A DNA stretch of 64,000 nucleotides from an uncultured Oscillospiraceae bacterium (GCA_934589525.1 CAKTOB010000012.1:6386-70385), one strand, 5' to 3'; positions 35,819 to 45,304 are shown, numbered from the stretch's first letter. Translations and numbers: made by a program. Notes: a model not told the origin generated them from the sequence alone.

Positions 35819-36765
35819 AGAAAAGAACCAAAATTGTCATTTACTGCGCCGTATTTGCCGTGGCGTTTCTCGTCAGCGCAGTTGTCCGAATTGAGATGCT
35901 GGGCAGCGCCCCTGAGCGGTTGATTCAGGTGGAATGGAACGATTCTGTGGGAAGTGTTTATAAGGACCTACCGTATGAAAATGAAAACGGTCACGGATAT
36001 GATTTATATATCCCTGGTGTTTTGCGCTCGACGGAGGATCAATATCTGATCTTGTTCATCCACGGCGGGAGTTTCAATTCCGGCGCAAAAGAGGACGGCG
36101 ATGCGTGGTGTAAATTCTATGCGTCGAAGGGATATATCACCGCAACAGTAGACTATACTTTGCAGACCCACGGACGGGACGCTTCCATTTATCGGATGAA
36201 TCAGGAAATAGAGGCCGCTGTCAGAGCCATCAAGCAGAAAGCGGAGGATCTCGGCTATCGGATCGTCGGAATGGCGCCCTGCGGCGTATCGGCGGGTGGA
36301 ACGCTTGCAATGAATCTGGCATACAACGGAAATTCCGAGATCCCCGTTAAGTTTGTTTTCCAACTGGCTGCGCCAACATACTTTGACCCATCCGAATGGT
36401 CGCTGCTGATGCGAGTGGACAAGCTCAAAACGGAGAACGAGTTCTGTGAAATGATGACCGGCAAGAAGCTGGAGGATTACAGTAATGAAATCCGCAGCAT
36501 TTCCCCGGCGTGTCTTGTGCGGGATGATTCTGTTCCTTCTTTGATCGGTTACGGTCTGATCGACCACTGCGTACCGTTGAGCCAAAAATACTATTTGATG
36601 GATGCCTACGAAGCGCATTACGTTCCGTTTGATTATATCGAGTTTCCAAAATCCAACCATGGGATGTATAATGACTTGGAAAAGCTTCAAGAATTTCTGG
36701 ATAAATCGCTAGAGTATGCAGACAGATATTTTGACGGCGAGTGTAACGAAGAAAAAATCGGTTGA
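35815..36765 (+). CDS. Membrane-anchored alpha/beta-hydrolase (esterase-like), copy 2
   Basis: 316 residues. N-terminal anchor [18 protein letters not shown] (about 7-24). Oxyanion motif HGGSF, nucleophile elbow GVSAGG, acid in GLIDHC and His in SNHGM, in the same order as copy 1 at 33969-34952. The segments before the fold also correspond ([34 protein letters not shown] in copy 1), so the two are paralogues. Starts by ATGA overlap with the small peptide gene. Substrate unknown. It lies directly before a P-type ATPase remnant. Confidence 0.85.
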   Translation: MKKRTKIVIYCAVFAVAFLVSAVVRIEMLGSAPERLIQVEWNDSVGSVYKDLPYENENGHGYDLYIPGVLRSTEDQYLILFIHGGSFNSGAKEDGDAWCKFYASKGYITATVDYTLQTHGRDASIYRMNQEIEAAVRAIKQKAEDLGYRIVGMAPCGVSAGGTLAMNLAYNGNSEIPVKFVFQLAAPTYFDPSEWSLLMRVDKLKTENEFCEMMTGKKLEDYSNEIRSISPACLVRDDSVPSLIGYGLIDHCVPLSQKYYLMDAYEAHYVPFDYIEFPKSNHGMYNDLEKLQEFLDKSLEYADRYFDGECNEEKIG

Positions 36766-36914
36766 CCGCCGTGGAAGTGGCCAAGGAGTCGGCGGGTATT
36801 ATATTGCTTCAAAAAGACCTGATGGTTTTGGAGCAGGGCATTATTGAGGGCCGTAAGACCTATGCCAACATTAAAATGACCGCTTCTGGGTATCCATGGC
36901 GGTGGTCACGGTGA
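36762..36914 (+). pseudogene. P-type ATPase remnant, MgtA-like P-domain end
   Basis: The frame starting at 36762 reads [15 protein letters not shown], then [20 protein letters not shown] and IKMTAS, the C-terminal part of the P domain of MgtA-type Mg2+ ATPases (AKEAADIILLEKDLMVLE in the family). A few residues seem deleted before IKMTAS and the frame stops at 36914. It follows the hydrolase 2 stop immediately. With the actuator fragment at 33778, the hydrolase/TetR block appears to lie between parts of one broken ATPase gene. Confidence 0.75.
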
Positions 36915-36982
36915 TCGTGATTTTGATGAACGCCCTGTTCTGGGGCATGAAGCCCCCGAGAAAAGAGACGAAAGAAGCATAA
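36896..36982 (+). other. Short helix-encoding tail ORF of uncertain origin
   Basis: 28 codons: [18 protein letters not shown] then PPRKETKEA and a stop. It reads like the C-terminal membrane helix plus basic tail of a larger membrane protein whose rest is lost; it is out of frame with the ATPase remnant it overlaps. No Shine-Dalgarno is evident. Confidence 0.3.
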
Positions 36983-36995
36983 GCCCATAAAGAAT

Positions 36996-37021
36996 CCCCT
37001 CTGCGGTGAAACGCAGAGGGG
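36996..37021 (-). terminator. Hairpin after the VanW-type gene
   Basis: CCCCTCTGCG (36996-37005) pairs with CGCAGAGGGG (37012-37021). On the minus strand ATTCTTTATG follows; a weak T run. Confidence 0.6.
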
Positions 37022-37026
37022 AAAAA

Positions 37027-38649
37027 TCATTTGTAAATATCCTCTAAATAGCTGGAAAGGGCCACCGGTTCTTTGGAGAGTAACTCGCCGGTTGTTTTGT
37101 CGTATTTGCTCATGTAGGTTTTCACATGGCGGCCGCCGACGGAATAGGTCATTTTAATGTCGTAATTCCGGGTCTCGGTGCCAAGGATGGAGACCTTCAC
37201 CAGGTCGTCCGTCTCCTCCGCCAGGATTTTTACCGGCATGGGGCTGTCGTTGCGGAGCTTCAGATCCGTAAAGCCCCAGTTTACCGTGGCATCCATGCCC
37301 AGGGGAATGTAGCTCACCGGGAACCCGTGGTTGACCCGTTCCAGAACCGTCAGTTCCGCGTAGACACTGGCCAGATACAGCGTGGAGCTGACTTGGCAGA
37401 TGCCGCCGCCGGGGGAGTCTACCAGGGTGGTGCCGGAGTAGGCCGGGGCCGGGAGCCAGCCCTTGTCCTTGGTGCGCTCACCCAGGGTTTCGTTATAGGA
37501 AAACTCCTGGCCGGGCTGCAGCACCAGGCCGTTTAGCATTTCGCAGGCCTTTTTCAGGTTGCTGTTCCGGTTTTCGTTGTTGCTGTGAGGGGTCTCACAG
37601 TGGCCCAGGGTGTCTTGGAACCAGGCATCTTCGTCGGAAATCTCCGGTTCGGTGCGTTCCAGGGGGAGCTCCAGAGTTTGGCCGTAGGGAAGGCTGTCAT
37701 ATTGGGCTTTGGCGGCATCCAGGTCAAATTCCCGGCCGTCTTCCCCGGGAATGACCTGATAGGTGCTTGTGTCCACCTGAGGCTCCTTGGCCTCCACCCG
37801 GGTCTGCTGCCACAGGGCCTCCAGGTCCACCCCTTCCGGCTGCCGGAGGGTCACGCTGCCGTCGTAGCTGCAGGCGCTGAGGCTGCCGTTTTCATAGGCA
37901 TCCAGCATTTGCTGGTAGAGCCGCTCCGCATCAATGGTCACGGCGGGGTAGCCTCGGGTGACGGTGACGCTGTCCGGCTGAATCTCGCTGCTGTCCGCCC
38001 GGTAGAGCCCTTCTAATTGGGCCTGAAAGCTCTGAATGCTGCTTTGAAGCACCTCTTCTTTTAAGTGCAGATAGGGAAGCAGGGGAAGGTTTTTGTCTTC
38101 CCGCAGATCCTCCCGTCCCAGGGCGTAGGCGGCGTGAATCGCCGCTCCGGTATCCAGGTGGGCCCCGGTTTCCTTGGGGGACAGGGTGACGGAGTCATAT
38201 TCCTGCTCTCCCACTCCGGAGAGGACGGAAGACAGCTCCGGGAAGGAGACCACCAGGTCTTCCTGGGAGTAGCGGCTGCCGTAAAAGGCGGTCAGGGCCT
38301 TTTTGGCTTCTCCCTTACTCAAATCGCTGAGGTCCACGGCCCCTACATGGACACCCGGGGCAATTTTCCCGCCGTAGGGGTCCGCCGCCCGCAGGAAGGC
38401 GGGAACGGCAATGGCCAGCAGTACCGCCGCCCCCAGGCACAGGGCCAGAACGGTCAGCATTTTTTTAGAGGGCTTGGGGGCCTTTGCGCGGTTTGCCTTT
38501 TTACGTTTGCTCTTGTTGGGCTCTTTAGGGAGGGGCGGCTGTTCGTCGTTGGGTGGCTCCTCCGGTTTAGGCTCCTCTCCCAGCAGCTCATCGAGGGATG
38601 CCAGGAACGCGTCGTCGTCTTCTTCCAATAGGGGATTTTTTGTATCCAT
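37027..38649 (-). CDS. VanW-family membrane protein with peptidoglycan-binding-like domain
   Basis: 540 residues. Acidic/Pro-rich then Lys-rich cytoplasmic tail (to about 62), a membrane helix (MLTVLALCLGAAVLLAIAVP), an extracellular domain beginning KIAPGVHVGAVDLSDLSKGEA of the YoaR/peptidoglycan-binding type, and a VanW domain: NNENRNSNLKKACEMLNG, LQPGQEFSYNETLG and the signature GGGICQVSSTLYLAS. VanW proteins accompany some vancomycin-resistance clusters but most, as here, lie outside them; the domain's function is not established. A cell-envelope role is inferred. Own promoter at 38686-38714. Confidence 0.9.
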   Translation of the reverse strand: MDTKNPLLEEDDDAFLASLDELLGEEPKPEEPPNDEQPPLPKEPNKSKRKKANRAKAPKPSKKMLTVLALCLGAAVLLAIAVPAFLRAADPYGGKIAPGVHVGAVDLSDLSKGEAKKALTAFYGSRYSQEDLVVSFPELSSVLSGVGEQEYDSVTLSPKETGAHLDTGAAIHAAYALGREDLREDKNLPLLPYLHLKEEVLQSSIQSFQAQLEGLYRADSSEIQPDSVTVTRGYPAVTIDAERLYQQMLDAYENGSLSACSYDGSVTLRQPEGVDLEALWQQTRVEAKEPQVDTSTYQVIPGEDGREFDLDAAKAQYDSLPYGQTLELPLERTEPEISDEDAWFQDTLGHCETPHSNNENRNSNLKKACEMLNGLVLQPGQEFSYNETLGERTKDKGWLPAPAYSGTTLVDSPGGGICQVSSTLYLASVYAELTVLERVNHGFPVSYIPLGMDATVNWGFTDLKLRNDSPMPVKILAEETDDLVKVSILGTETRNYDIKMTYSVGGRHVKTYMSKYDKTTGELLSKEPVALSSYLEDIYK

Positions 38650-38685
38650 AGGACATTCCTCCTGCCGTTGCCGGGCTTTTTCCTG

Positions 38686-38714
38686 ATTATACCACAGCTT
38701 GGACCAGCCTACAA
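38686..38714 (-). promoter_or_regulatory. Promoter of the VanW-type gene
   Basis: On the minus strand: -35 TTGTAG (38709-38714), 17-bp spacer, -10 TATAAT (38686-38691), just after the mfd stop. Confidence 0.7.
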
Positions 38715-38721
38715 CCGTTTT

Positions 38722-41700
38722 TTACCGGCCGCACAGGCTTTGATACTTGGTGACAAAGGCCTTGGCCTGTTTCAGGCTGTCAGGCCCTGCCACCAATTTG
38801 AGCCGCAGGGTGGGCTCCTTGGCGTTGGCCAGGAAGGTCAGCCGCTGCTTGTAGCCGGGGTCAGCGCAAAGGCTCCCCACGGCGTTAAAGTCCAGGTTGG
38901 TCAGCACAAAGAGCAGGTCTCCCGCTTTTTGCTTGATGTCCTTGATGCCCAGGGTCATGGCACTGGCCCGGAGCAGGGCAATGTCAATGAGGTTCAGCAC
39001 GCCCTTGGGAGGCTCGCCGTAGCGGTCCACGATCTCGTCCAGCAAATCGTCCGCATCCTCCTGGGTGCGGATGGCGGCCATCCGGCGGTACAGGTCCATC
39101 CGTTCCTCGCCTCGGGCCACATATTCTTTGTCCACGTTGGCGGTGACGTTCAGGTCTGCGGTACACTCCGGCGCCTTGGGTGCTTCGCCCTTTTCTTCCA
39201 GAACCGCCTCATCCAGCAGTTTTAAATACATGTCGTAGCCCACGGACATCATGTGGCCGGACTGCTCCGCACCCAACAGGTTGCCTGCACCCCGGATTTC
39301 CAGGTCCCGCATGGCGATTTTGAAGCCGGAACCAAATTCCGCAAAATCCCGAATGGCGCTGAGGCGCTTTTCCGCAATTTCCGTCAGATTCTTGTCCGGG
39401 CGGTAGGTGAAGTAGGCGTAGGCGTGGCGGGTGGAACGGCCCACCCGGCCCCGGAGCTGATGGAGCTGACTGAGGCCGAACCGGTCGGCGTTTTCGATGA
39501 TGAGGGTGTTGGCGTTGGGAATGTCCAGGCCGGTTTCAATAATGGTGGTGCATACCAGCACCTGAATGTCTCCCTCGGCCATGGCGGTCATGACCTCCCC
39601 CAGGGCATCCTCGCTCATCTGTCCGTGGGCCACGCCTACGGTGAGACCGGGGATCCGTTTTTGCAGGGCACTGGCGCACTGGTCAATGGTCTCCGTCCGG
39701 TTGTGAAGGTAGAAGACCTGACCGCCCCGCTCCACCTCCCGGCGAATGGCATCGTCAATAATGGGGGTGGCATACTCCATGACGTAGGTCTGCACCGGGT
39801 AGCGGTCCGAAGGGGGTTCCTCAATGGTGGACATGTCCCGGATGCCGGACAGGGCCATATTGAGGGTCCGGGGGATGGGGGTCGCGGACAGGGTCAGCAC
39901 GTCCACGCCCTTGGAAAGCTCTTTGAGCCGCTCCTTGTGGGTCACGCCGAAGCGTTGTTCTTCATCCACCACCAGCAGGCCCAGGTCCTTAAACTGCACG
40001 GTTTTTTGCAGCAGCTTGTGGGTGCCGATGATCAGGTCTACGCTGCCGCTGCGGACATCCTGCAAGGTTTTTTGCTGCTGCTTGGGGGTCCGGAAGCGGC
40101 TGAGCACATCGATGGTCACGGGGAAGCCCCGGAACCTGGAAACGGCGGTCTGGTAGTGCTGCTGGGCCAGCACCGTAGTGGGCACCAGAATGGCCACCTG
40201 CTTGCCGTCCATAATGGCCTTCATCACCGCCCGCAGGGCCACCTCGGTTTTGCCGAAGCCCACGTCGCCGCAGAGCAGCCGGTCCATGGGAATGGGGGAT
40301 TCCATATCCTTTTTAATATCCGCAATGCAGCGCAGCTGGTCGTCGGTTTCCGGATAGGGGAAGTTGTCCTCAAATTCCCGCTGCCAGGGGGCATCGGCGG
40401 AAAAGGCGTAGCCGGACTGCCGCTTTCTGGCGGCGTAGAGCTGAATCAGCTCCCCGGCCATATCCTTGGCGGCCTTCCGGGCCTTGGCCTTGGTCTTTTG
40501 CCAGGCATCGGAGCCGATTTTGTTCAGCTTGATGTTGGGGTTCTCCGCCCCGCCGCCGATATACTTGCTGACCAGGTCCAGCTGGGTGGCGGGAACAAAC
40601 AGGGTATCGGAGCCCTGATAGGCGATTTTAATATAGTCCTTTACGGCCCCGTCGATTTTCATCTGCTCCATGGCCACGAACCGGCCGATGCCGTAGTTTT
40701 CGTGGACCACCAGGTCTCCGGGGGTCAGGTCTGTAAAGGCGTTGAGTTTTTGCCGATTGGTGACGGTTTTCTTCTGGCTCTCCCGGCGCTTGGGCTGGGC
40801 CTTGGCGATGATCTGCCCTTCGGTCAGCACCGCCAGCTTGCTCAAGGGGTATTCCATGCCATAGGGGAGGGTGCCGTCAGACAGGAGGATCTGTCCTGCT
40901 TTTGGCAGGGTGTTCAGAGGAATGGCCAGGAAGGCGGAGAGGTTCTTTTCCCGGAGCATCTGCTGCATGAGCTCTGCCCGGTGCCGGGTGCCGCAGAGCA
41001 CCAGGGTGCCAAACTCCATTTTCTGGTAGTGGGCCATATCCGCCACGGCGGCATCCAGATTGCCGCCGTAGCTGGGCAGCTGCTTGGCGGTCATGGGCAG
41101 CAGCTGCCGGGGGGCCGCCGCTTCCGGATAGGCGCTGCCGCCAAAGGCATCAAAGTAAACGGTCGTGTACCGGGAAAGGGTCTTGCAGAAGTCCTCCCAC
41201 TGGCACACAAAGTCGCACAGCTCCCCGGCCACCAAGCCGGTTTGCAGGAGGCTGTCCAGCTGCAAGCCGACTTCATCCGTGCGGCTTCTGGCGGCCCGCT
41301 GCAAATTGCCGTGGTCACACAAAACCCACAGGGCATCCTGGGGGGCGTAATCCGCTGCGGTGGCCGCTTCCGGGTAAATCAGGGTCAGATACCGGTCCGC
41401 TGCCAGGGTGTATACATCATTTTGCAGCTTCTCAATGTCCTTTTCCAGGGTGGAGATCAGGGCGGTGTTCAGGTTCTTCCGCCGCTTCTGCCGGGCGAGC
41501 AGGTGCTGCAGGTCTTTAAGAAGCCCTTCCGTGCCCTGGGGGTGCATCCCGGGCAGGGCCTCCCGGGTGGGCATGACCAGCATTTTTTCCAAATTGTCGG
41601 TACGGCGCTGGGTTTGGGGGTCAAAATAGCCCATGGTGTCCAGCTCGTCTCCGAAAAACTCAAGCCGGACGGGGGCATCTTCTCCGGGGGAATAGAGGTC

Positions 41701-42240
41701 CACAATGCCGCCCCGCACCGCAAACTGGCCCACGCCCTCTACCATACCGCAGCGGCTGTAGCCGGAGGAGACCAGCCGGGCCGTCAGGGCCTCCAGGGGG
41801 TATTCCTTTCCCAACTCCAGGGTGAAGCAGGTCTTCTCCAGCACCGCCGGGGGAATGGTCCGCTGGCTGAGGGATTCCCAGCTCATGATCTGGATGGGGG
41901 TGTGGCCGGCGGCCAATTCGTAGAGCTGCCGCAGCCGCTTTTGCTCCCAGCTTCGGGAGACCACCGCCGCGTCGTAAAAGGTCAGGTCCCGGCCGGGGAG
42001 GATTGGGGGCGGGAACCCTAAGAAGCATTTGAGCTCCTCTTGGGTCCTCCGGGCAGCCATATCGTCCTGACACAGCACTACTATGGGCTTTCCCAAGTCA
42101 TGGGACAGCCCGGCGATCATATGGCTCCGGTTGATCTGCCCCACACCGGTGACGGCGGCAGACTGGCGCTCCTTTAGTCCTTCTAAAAGGGAAGCGTATT
42201 CCGGAATGGTTTTCAGTAGAAAAAGCAAAGGCTGTTCCAT
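38722..42240 (-). CDS. mfd: Transcription-repair coupling factor
   Basis: 1172 residues, full length. N-terminal UvrB-like modules; an RNA polymerase-interacting domain around LTPGDLVVHENYGIGRF; helicase motifs GDVGFGKTEVALRA (Walker A), DEEQRFG (Walker B), TLSATPIPRTL and the C-terminal translocase and TRCF domains (GRVGRSTRHAYAYF). Mfd pulls stalled RNA polymerase off damaged DNA and recruits UvrA. It follows pth on the same strand, with an intercistronic hairpin between. Confidence 0.97.
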   Translation of the reverse strand: MEQPLLFLLKTIPEYASLLEGLKERQSAAVTGVGQINRSHMIAGLSHDLGKPIVVLCQDDMAARRTQEELKCFLGFPPPILPGRDLTFYDAAVVSRSWEQKRLRQLYELAAGHTPIQIMSWESLSQRTIPPAVLEKTCFTLELGKEYPLEALTARLVSSGYSRCGMVEGVGQFAVRGGIVDLYSPGEDAPVRLEFFGDELDTMGYFDPQTQRRTDNLEKMLVMPTREALPGMHPQGTEGLLKDLQHLLARQKRRKNLNTALISTLEKDIEKLQNDVYTLAADRYLTLIYPEAATAADYAPQDALWVLCDHGNLQRAARSRTDEVGLQLDSLLQTGLVAGELCDFVCQWEDFCKTLSRYTTVYFDAFGGSAYPEAAAPRQLLPMTAKQLPSYGGNLDAAVADMAHYQKMEFGTLVLCGTRHRAELMQQMLREKNLSAFLAIPLNTLPKAGQILLSDGTLPYGMEYPLSKLAVLTEGQIIAKAQPKRRESQKKTVTNRQKLNAFTDLTPGDLVVHENYGIGRFVAMEQMKIDGAVKDYIKIAYQGSDTLFVPATQLDLVSKYIGGGAENPNIKLNKIGSDAWQKTKAKARKAAKDMAGELIQLYAARKRQSGYAFSADAPWQREFEDNFPYPETDDQLRCIADIKKDMESPIPMDRLLCGDVGFGKTEVALRAVMKAIMDGKQVAILVPTTVLAQQHYQTAVSRFRGFPVTIDVLSRFRTPKQQQKTLQDVRSGSVDLIIGTHKLLQKTVQFKDLGLLVVDEEQRFGVTHKERLKELSKGVDVLTLSATPIPRTLNMALSGIRDMSTIEEPPSDRYPVQTYVMEYATPIIDDAIRREVERGGQVFYLHNRTETIDQCASALQKRIPGLTVGVAHGQMSEDALGEVMTAMAEGDIQVLVCTTIIETGLDIPNANTLIIENADRFGLSQLHQLRGRVGRSTRHAYAYFTYRPDKNLTEIAEKRLSAIRDFAEFGSGFKIAMRDLEIRGAGNLLGAEQSGHMMSVGYDMYLKLLDEAVLEEKGEAPKAPECTADLNVTANVDKEYVARGEERMDLYRRMAAIRTQEDADDLLDEIVDRYGEPPKGVLNLIDIALLRASAMTLGIKDIKQKAGDLLFVLTNLDFNAVGSLCADPGYKQRLTFLANAKEPTLRLKLVAGPDSLKQAKAFVTKYQSLCGR

Positions 42241-42288
42241 GGTTCACCTCTAAAATAAAATGGGTTCGGGGAATGTCCCCAACGTACA

Positions 42289-42317
42289 TTTCCTCCAGGG
42301 GAGTACCCTGGAGGAAA
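42289..42317. other. Strong hairpin between pth and mfd
   Basis: TTTCCTCCAGGG (42289-42300) pairs perfectly with CCCTGGAGGAAA (42306-42317). The transcribed minus strand has no T run after it, so it may be an mRNA processing or stability element; a second small palindrome, GGGGAATGTCCCC (42268-42280), lies between it and mfd. Confidence 0.55.
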
Positions 42318-42328
42318 TTGTTCTCTTT

Positions 42329-42916
42329 TTACGGATGGCTTCCGTTGTAGGCATTGGCAGCGGCGCTGACACCCTGCTCCATAATGGTCAGGGCCGCATC
42401 GGCACCGTTTTTCAGGGACACGGACAGGGCCTTCTCCTCCTGCGCCGAGAAGGGGGAGAGTACCCAGGCCGCCAAATCAAAATCCGGGTTGGGCTTGCCG
42501 CCCACGCCGATTTTGACCCGGGGGAAGTCCTGGCTGCCCAGCTCCCCGATAATGGACTTGATGCCGTTATGTCCTCCCGCGGAACCGCTGGGCCGGACCC
42601 GAAGGCGGCCGGGCTCCAGAGAAATATCGTCAAACAAGACAATGATCCGCTGGGGCGGGATGCGGAAATAGGCGCTCAGCTGCAACACGGACCGACCGGA
42701 CAGATTCATATAGGTCAAGGGTTTCAGCAGATACACCTTTTTCCCACGGTAGGTGGTTTGGCCGTAAAGCCCCTGAAACTTGCCTTTATCCACGCTGCAG
42801 CCCAAGGTTTCCGCCAGAAGGTCCAGGCAGCGAAAACCGATGTTATGCCGGGTTTTGGCATACTCGGCACCGGGATTTCCCAGGCCGACGATCAGCCAGC
42901 TATCGTCACAGGGCAT
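42329..42916 (-). CDS. pth: Peptidyl-tRNA hydrolase
   Basis: 195 residues. LIVGLGNPGAEYAKTRHNIGF (catalytic His), LLKPLTYMNLSGRSV (Asn), FDDISLEPGRLRVRPSGSAGGHNGIKSI and RVKIGVGGKP are all Pth signatures. It recycles peptidyl-tRNA released from stalled ribosomes. Its ATG overlaps the prs stop by one base (TAATG), the common Firmicutes prs-pth coupling, and mfd follows. Confidence 0.97.
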   Translation of the reverse strand: MPCDDSWLIVGLGNPGAEYAKTRHNIGFRCLDLLAETLGCSVDKGKFQGLYGQTTYRGKKVYLLKPLTYMNLSGRSVLQLSAYFRIPPQRIIVLFDDISLEPGRLRVRPSGSAGGHNGIKSIIGELGSQDFPRVKIGVGGKPNPDFDLAAWVLSPFSAQEEKALSVSLKNGADAALTIMEQGVSAAANAYNGSHP

Positions 42917-43881
42917 TAGAACAGGTCCGCAATGGAGGTGCCGCCATGGATGTGCTCAATGGCACGGGCGAACACGTGGGAAACATCCAGGAACTTGATC
43001 TTGCCGCTGGCGGTGTTGCCGCACTGGGGAATGGTGTTCAGGAAGACCATTTCCTGGATGGGGCTAGCCTCAATGCGCTCGTAGGCAGGGCCGGACAGAA
43101 CACCGTGGGTGGCGCAGGCGTAAACCGCCTTGGCACCGCCGTTTTCGGTCAGAGCCCGGGCAGCGTTGCACAGAGAGCCGGCGGTATCTACCATGTCGTC
43201 AAACAGGATGCAGGTCTTGCCCCGCACATCGCCGATGATGTTCATGACTTCGCAGACATTGGCCTTCTGGCGGCGCTTGTCCACAATGGCCAGACCCATG
43301 TGGACCTTGGCGGCGAAGGCGCGGGCGCGGCCAACGGAGCCAACATCGGGGGAGACAACGACAAAATCATCGTGGTTGTACTGCTCCTCGGGGAACTTTG
43401 CGAGGTAGTAATCCACAAAGGAAGGATTGCCCAGCAGATGGTCCAGGGGGATGTCGAAGAAGCCCTGGATCTGGGAAGCGTGGAGGTCCATGGTGAGCAC
43501 TCGGTCAGCACCGGCGGCGGTGATCATGTTGGCAACCAGCTTGGCAGAGATGGGGTCGCGGCTCTTGGCCTTGCGGTCCTGACGGGCATAGCCAAAATAG
43601 GGGATAACAGCAGTGATTCTTCCGGCGGAAGCACGGCGGCAGGCGTCGCACATGACCAGCAGTTCCATCAGATGGTCGTTTACGGGCTTGCAGGTGGACT
43701 GAACCAGGAAAACGTCGGCGCCCCGAACGGTTTCCAGAAGGCTGACGGATGCCTCGCCGTCGGCAAAGGTCTTGACCTCTGCCTGGCCCAGGTCAACCCC
43801 CAGATCCTTGCAGATGTTCTTGGCAAATTCCGGGTTGGAATTGCCGCAGAAAATCTTGATGTTCTCTCCGTACGTAATCAT
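42916..43881 (-). CDS. prs: Ribose-phosphate pyrophosphokinase
   Basis: 321 residues. ATP/substrate motifs: KTFADGEASVSLLETVRGADVF, catalytic loop PYFGYARQDRKAKSRDPISAKL, DLHASQIQGFFDIPLDHL, VSPDVGSVGRA and the PRPP-binding ILFDDMVDTAGS. It makes PRPP for nucleotide and amino-acid synthesis. The ATG 43881 is preferred over the preceding in-frame TTG; GAGGT lies upstream. Confidence 0.96.
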   Translation of the reverse strand: MITYGENIKIFCGNSNPEFAKNICKDLGVDLGQAEVKTFADGEASVSLLETVRGADVFLVQSTCKPVNDHLMELLVMCDACRRASAGRITAVIPYFGYARQDRKAKSRDPISAKLVANMITAAGADRVLTMDLHASQIQGFFDIPLDHLLGNPSFVDYYLAKFPEEQYNHDDFVVVSPDVGSVGRARAFAAKVHMGLAIVDKRRQKANVCEVMNIIGDVRGKTCILFDDMVDTAGSLCNAARALTENGGAKAVYACATHGVLSGPAYERIEASPIQEMVFLNTIPQCGNTASGKIKFLDVSHVFARAIEHIHGGTSIADLF

Positions 43882-43942
43882 CAATGATTTACCTCGCTTA
43901 TATTTCTATTTTTATCCGGTGGTCCGGACATAGTACATGGAT

Positions 43943-43972
43943 ATTATAGCATTCCTTGGGTGAACATTTCAA
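43943..43972 (-). promoter_or_regulatory. Promoter of the prs-pth operon
   Basis: On the minus strand: -35 TTGAAA (43967-43972), 18-bp spacer, -10 TATAAT (43943-43948). Confidence 0.6.
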
Positions 43973-44028
43973 TAGAAGTGTCCACAAAATTCTGCCCAAA
44001 AAAACGGGAAGTCTCTTGGCTTCTTCTG

Positions 44029-45186
44029 TCAAACCGACAATTTTCCCGGTGCCTCGTCAGAAAGGGTGGCCTGTAGGGCAAAAAGGGGCAGGTTCACGGG
44101 GTTCATGAGGCCGTATTCCATGGTGCAGTACAGAAGCCCTGCCAGGGAAAGGGCACAGATGTCCCAACGCTCCATTTTGGCGCTGCGGTACAGGGCCCAG
44201 AGGCTGGCCCCTAAGTATACAAGGCTCGGCAGCACCCCCAGGCAGATGGGGGCGTAGCACAATAGACTGTCCACCGGGTCCCACCTAAAATCCACCGTGG
44301 CCCCCAGGAGGCTGAAGCCAAAGAGCTCAAAGCCCTGATGGCCATAGGCCAGACGCTGGGAAAACAGGGCGTTGCAGAGTCTGAAAAAGCCGCTGTCCTC
44401 CCGGTAGCCCAGACACAGCCCCAGAAACCCCAGGGTCAGAAGCAGCATCACGGCAGGAAGCACCGGGGCCACCCAGGCCGCTTTTTGAAGCCGTCCTTCC
44501 AGGGGCATGGAGCAGCCCATCAGGAACAGGGCAACCAGCACCGCAAAGAAGGCGGCCTTGGAATCCGTCAGCCGGAACAGAATCAGGCTTAAAACCAGGC
44601 AGGCCCCCATGGCGGGCAGACGACGGCTCCGGGGGCAGGCCAAAAGGCCGGAAAAAATCAGCAGCATGCCCCAGAAGGCGGCGGTATTGGGGTGGCCGAA
44701 GCCGAAGCTGTGCCGCAGGTTGCCGTTGCCCCAGACCTCTGCCCGGACGGTGACGGTGTCCTCCAGCACCCCCAGGGCCACCAGCAGCAGATTCAGCACC
44801 AGGGCACCAAGGAAGAAGCAGAAGAAAAACCGGCTGATCTTCCGAAAGGAGATCCCTTTTGCGGAGGCTGCCAGGAGAAAGCTTGAAAGAAAGCAGCGGT
44901 TCCCGGTGGCGGCGGTGCCAAGGACCAGGATGGCGGTGCTTGATAATAGGAGCCATAGGGCCTTTTGTTGGTGGCCGTCCCACAGGAAGAGCTTCAGAAG
45001 AAGAATGCAGTAGGCCAGGGCAGAGCTGCCGTAAACCAAAAGCCGCCCCCACCGAGGCAGGGGAAAATGACCCAGATAGACGGGGAAAATCAAAAGAAAC
45101 AGGCACACAAACCACAGCTTTTCCACGGTGCTTTCCCGGAAGAAACTGTGCATTTTTCCGGAACAACGGGAAAAAACAGAATCCAT
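44029..45186 (-). CDS. O-antigen ligase/polymerase-like membrane protein
   Basis: 385 residues with about ten membrane helices. The Wzy/WaaL-type loop motif GNLRHSFGFGHPNTAAFWGM is followed by a transmembrane run and a large external loop before the last helices. It should use polyprenyl-linked sugar, but no glycosyltransferase genes are near. The start ATG 45186 has GGAGGG upstream; a longer in-frame start exists inside the adjacent promoter area. Assignment to the superfamily is moderate, role unknown. Confidence 0.7.
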   Translation of the reverse strand: MDSVFSRCSGKMHSFFRESTVEKLWFVCLFLLIFPVYLGHFPLPRWGRLLVYGSSALAYCILLLKLFLWDGHQQKALWLLLSSTAILVLGTAATGNRCFLSSFLLAASAKGISFRKISRFFFCFFLGALVLNLLLVALGVLEDTVTVRAEVWGNGNLRHSFGFGHPNTAAFWGMLLIFSGLLACPRSRRLPAMGACLVLSLILFRLTDSKAAFFAVLVALFLMGCSMPLEGRLQKAAWVAPVLPAVMLLLTLGFLGLCLGYREDSGFFRLCNALFSQRLAYGHQGFELFGFSLLGATVDFRWDPVDSLLCYAPICLGVLPSLVYLGASLWALYRSAKMERWDICALSLAGLLYCTMEYGLMNPVNLPLFALQATLSDEAPGKLSV

Positions 45187-45304
45187 ATCAGGCCCTCCGC
45201 CAAAAGAAAAAATATTCACTTCTATCTTAACAGACCCGGGGCTCAAAGTCAATCCGCACCCAGGGGAACTTCCGGAAAAAAGCTGCATTTTTTACAGAAT
45301 GTGC

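Noticed and set aside
39253..42021. 922-codon open frame on the plus strand
   Set aside because: Exact antisense of mfd; its translation is Gly/His/Leu-rich with no family features, as expected from G+C-rich antisense.
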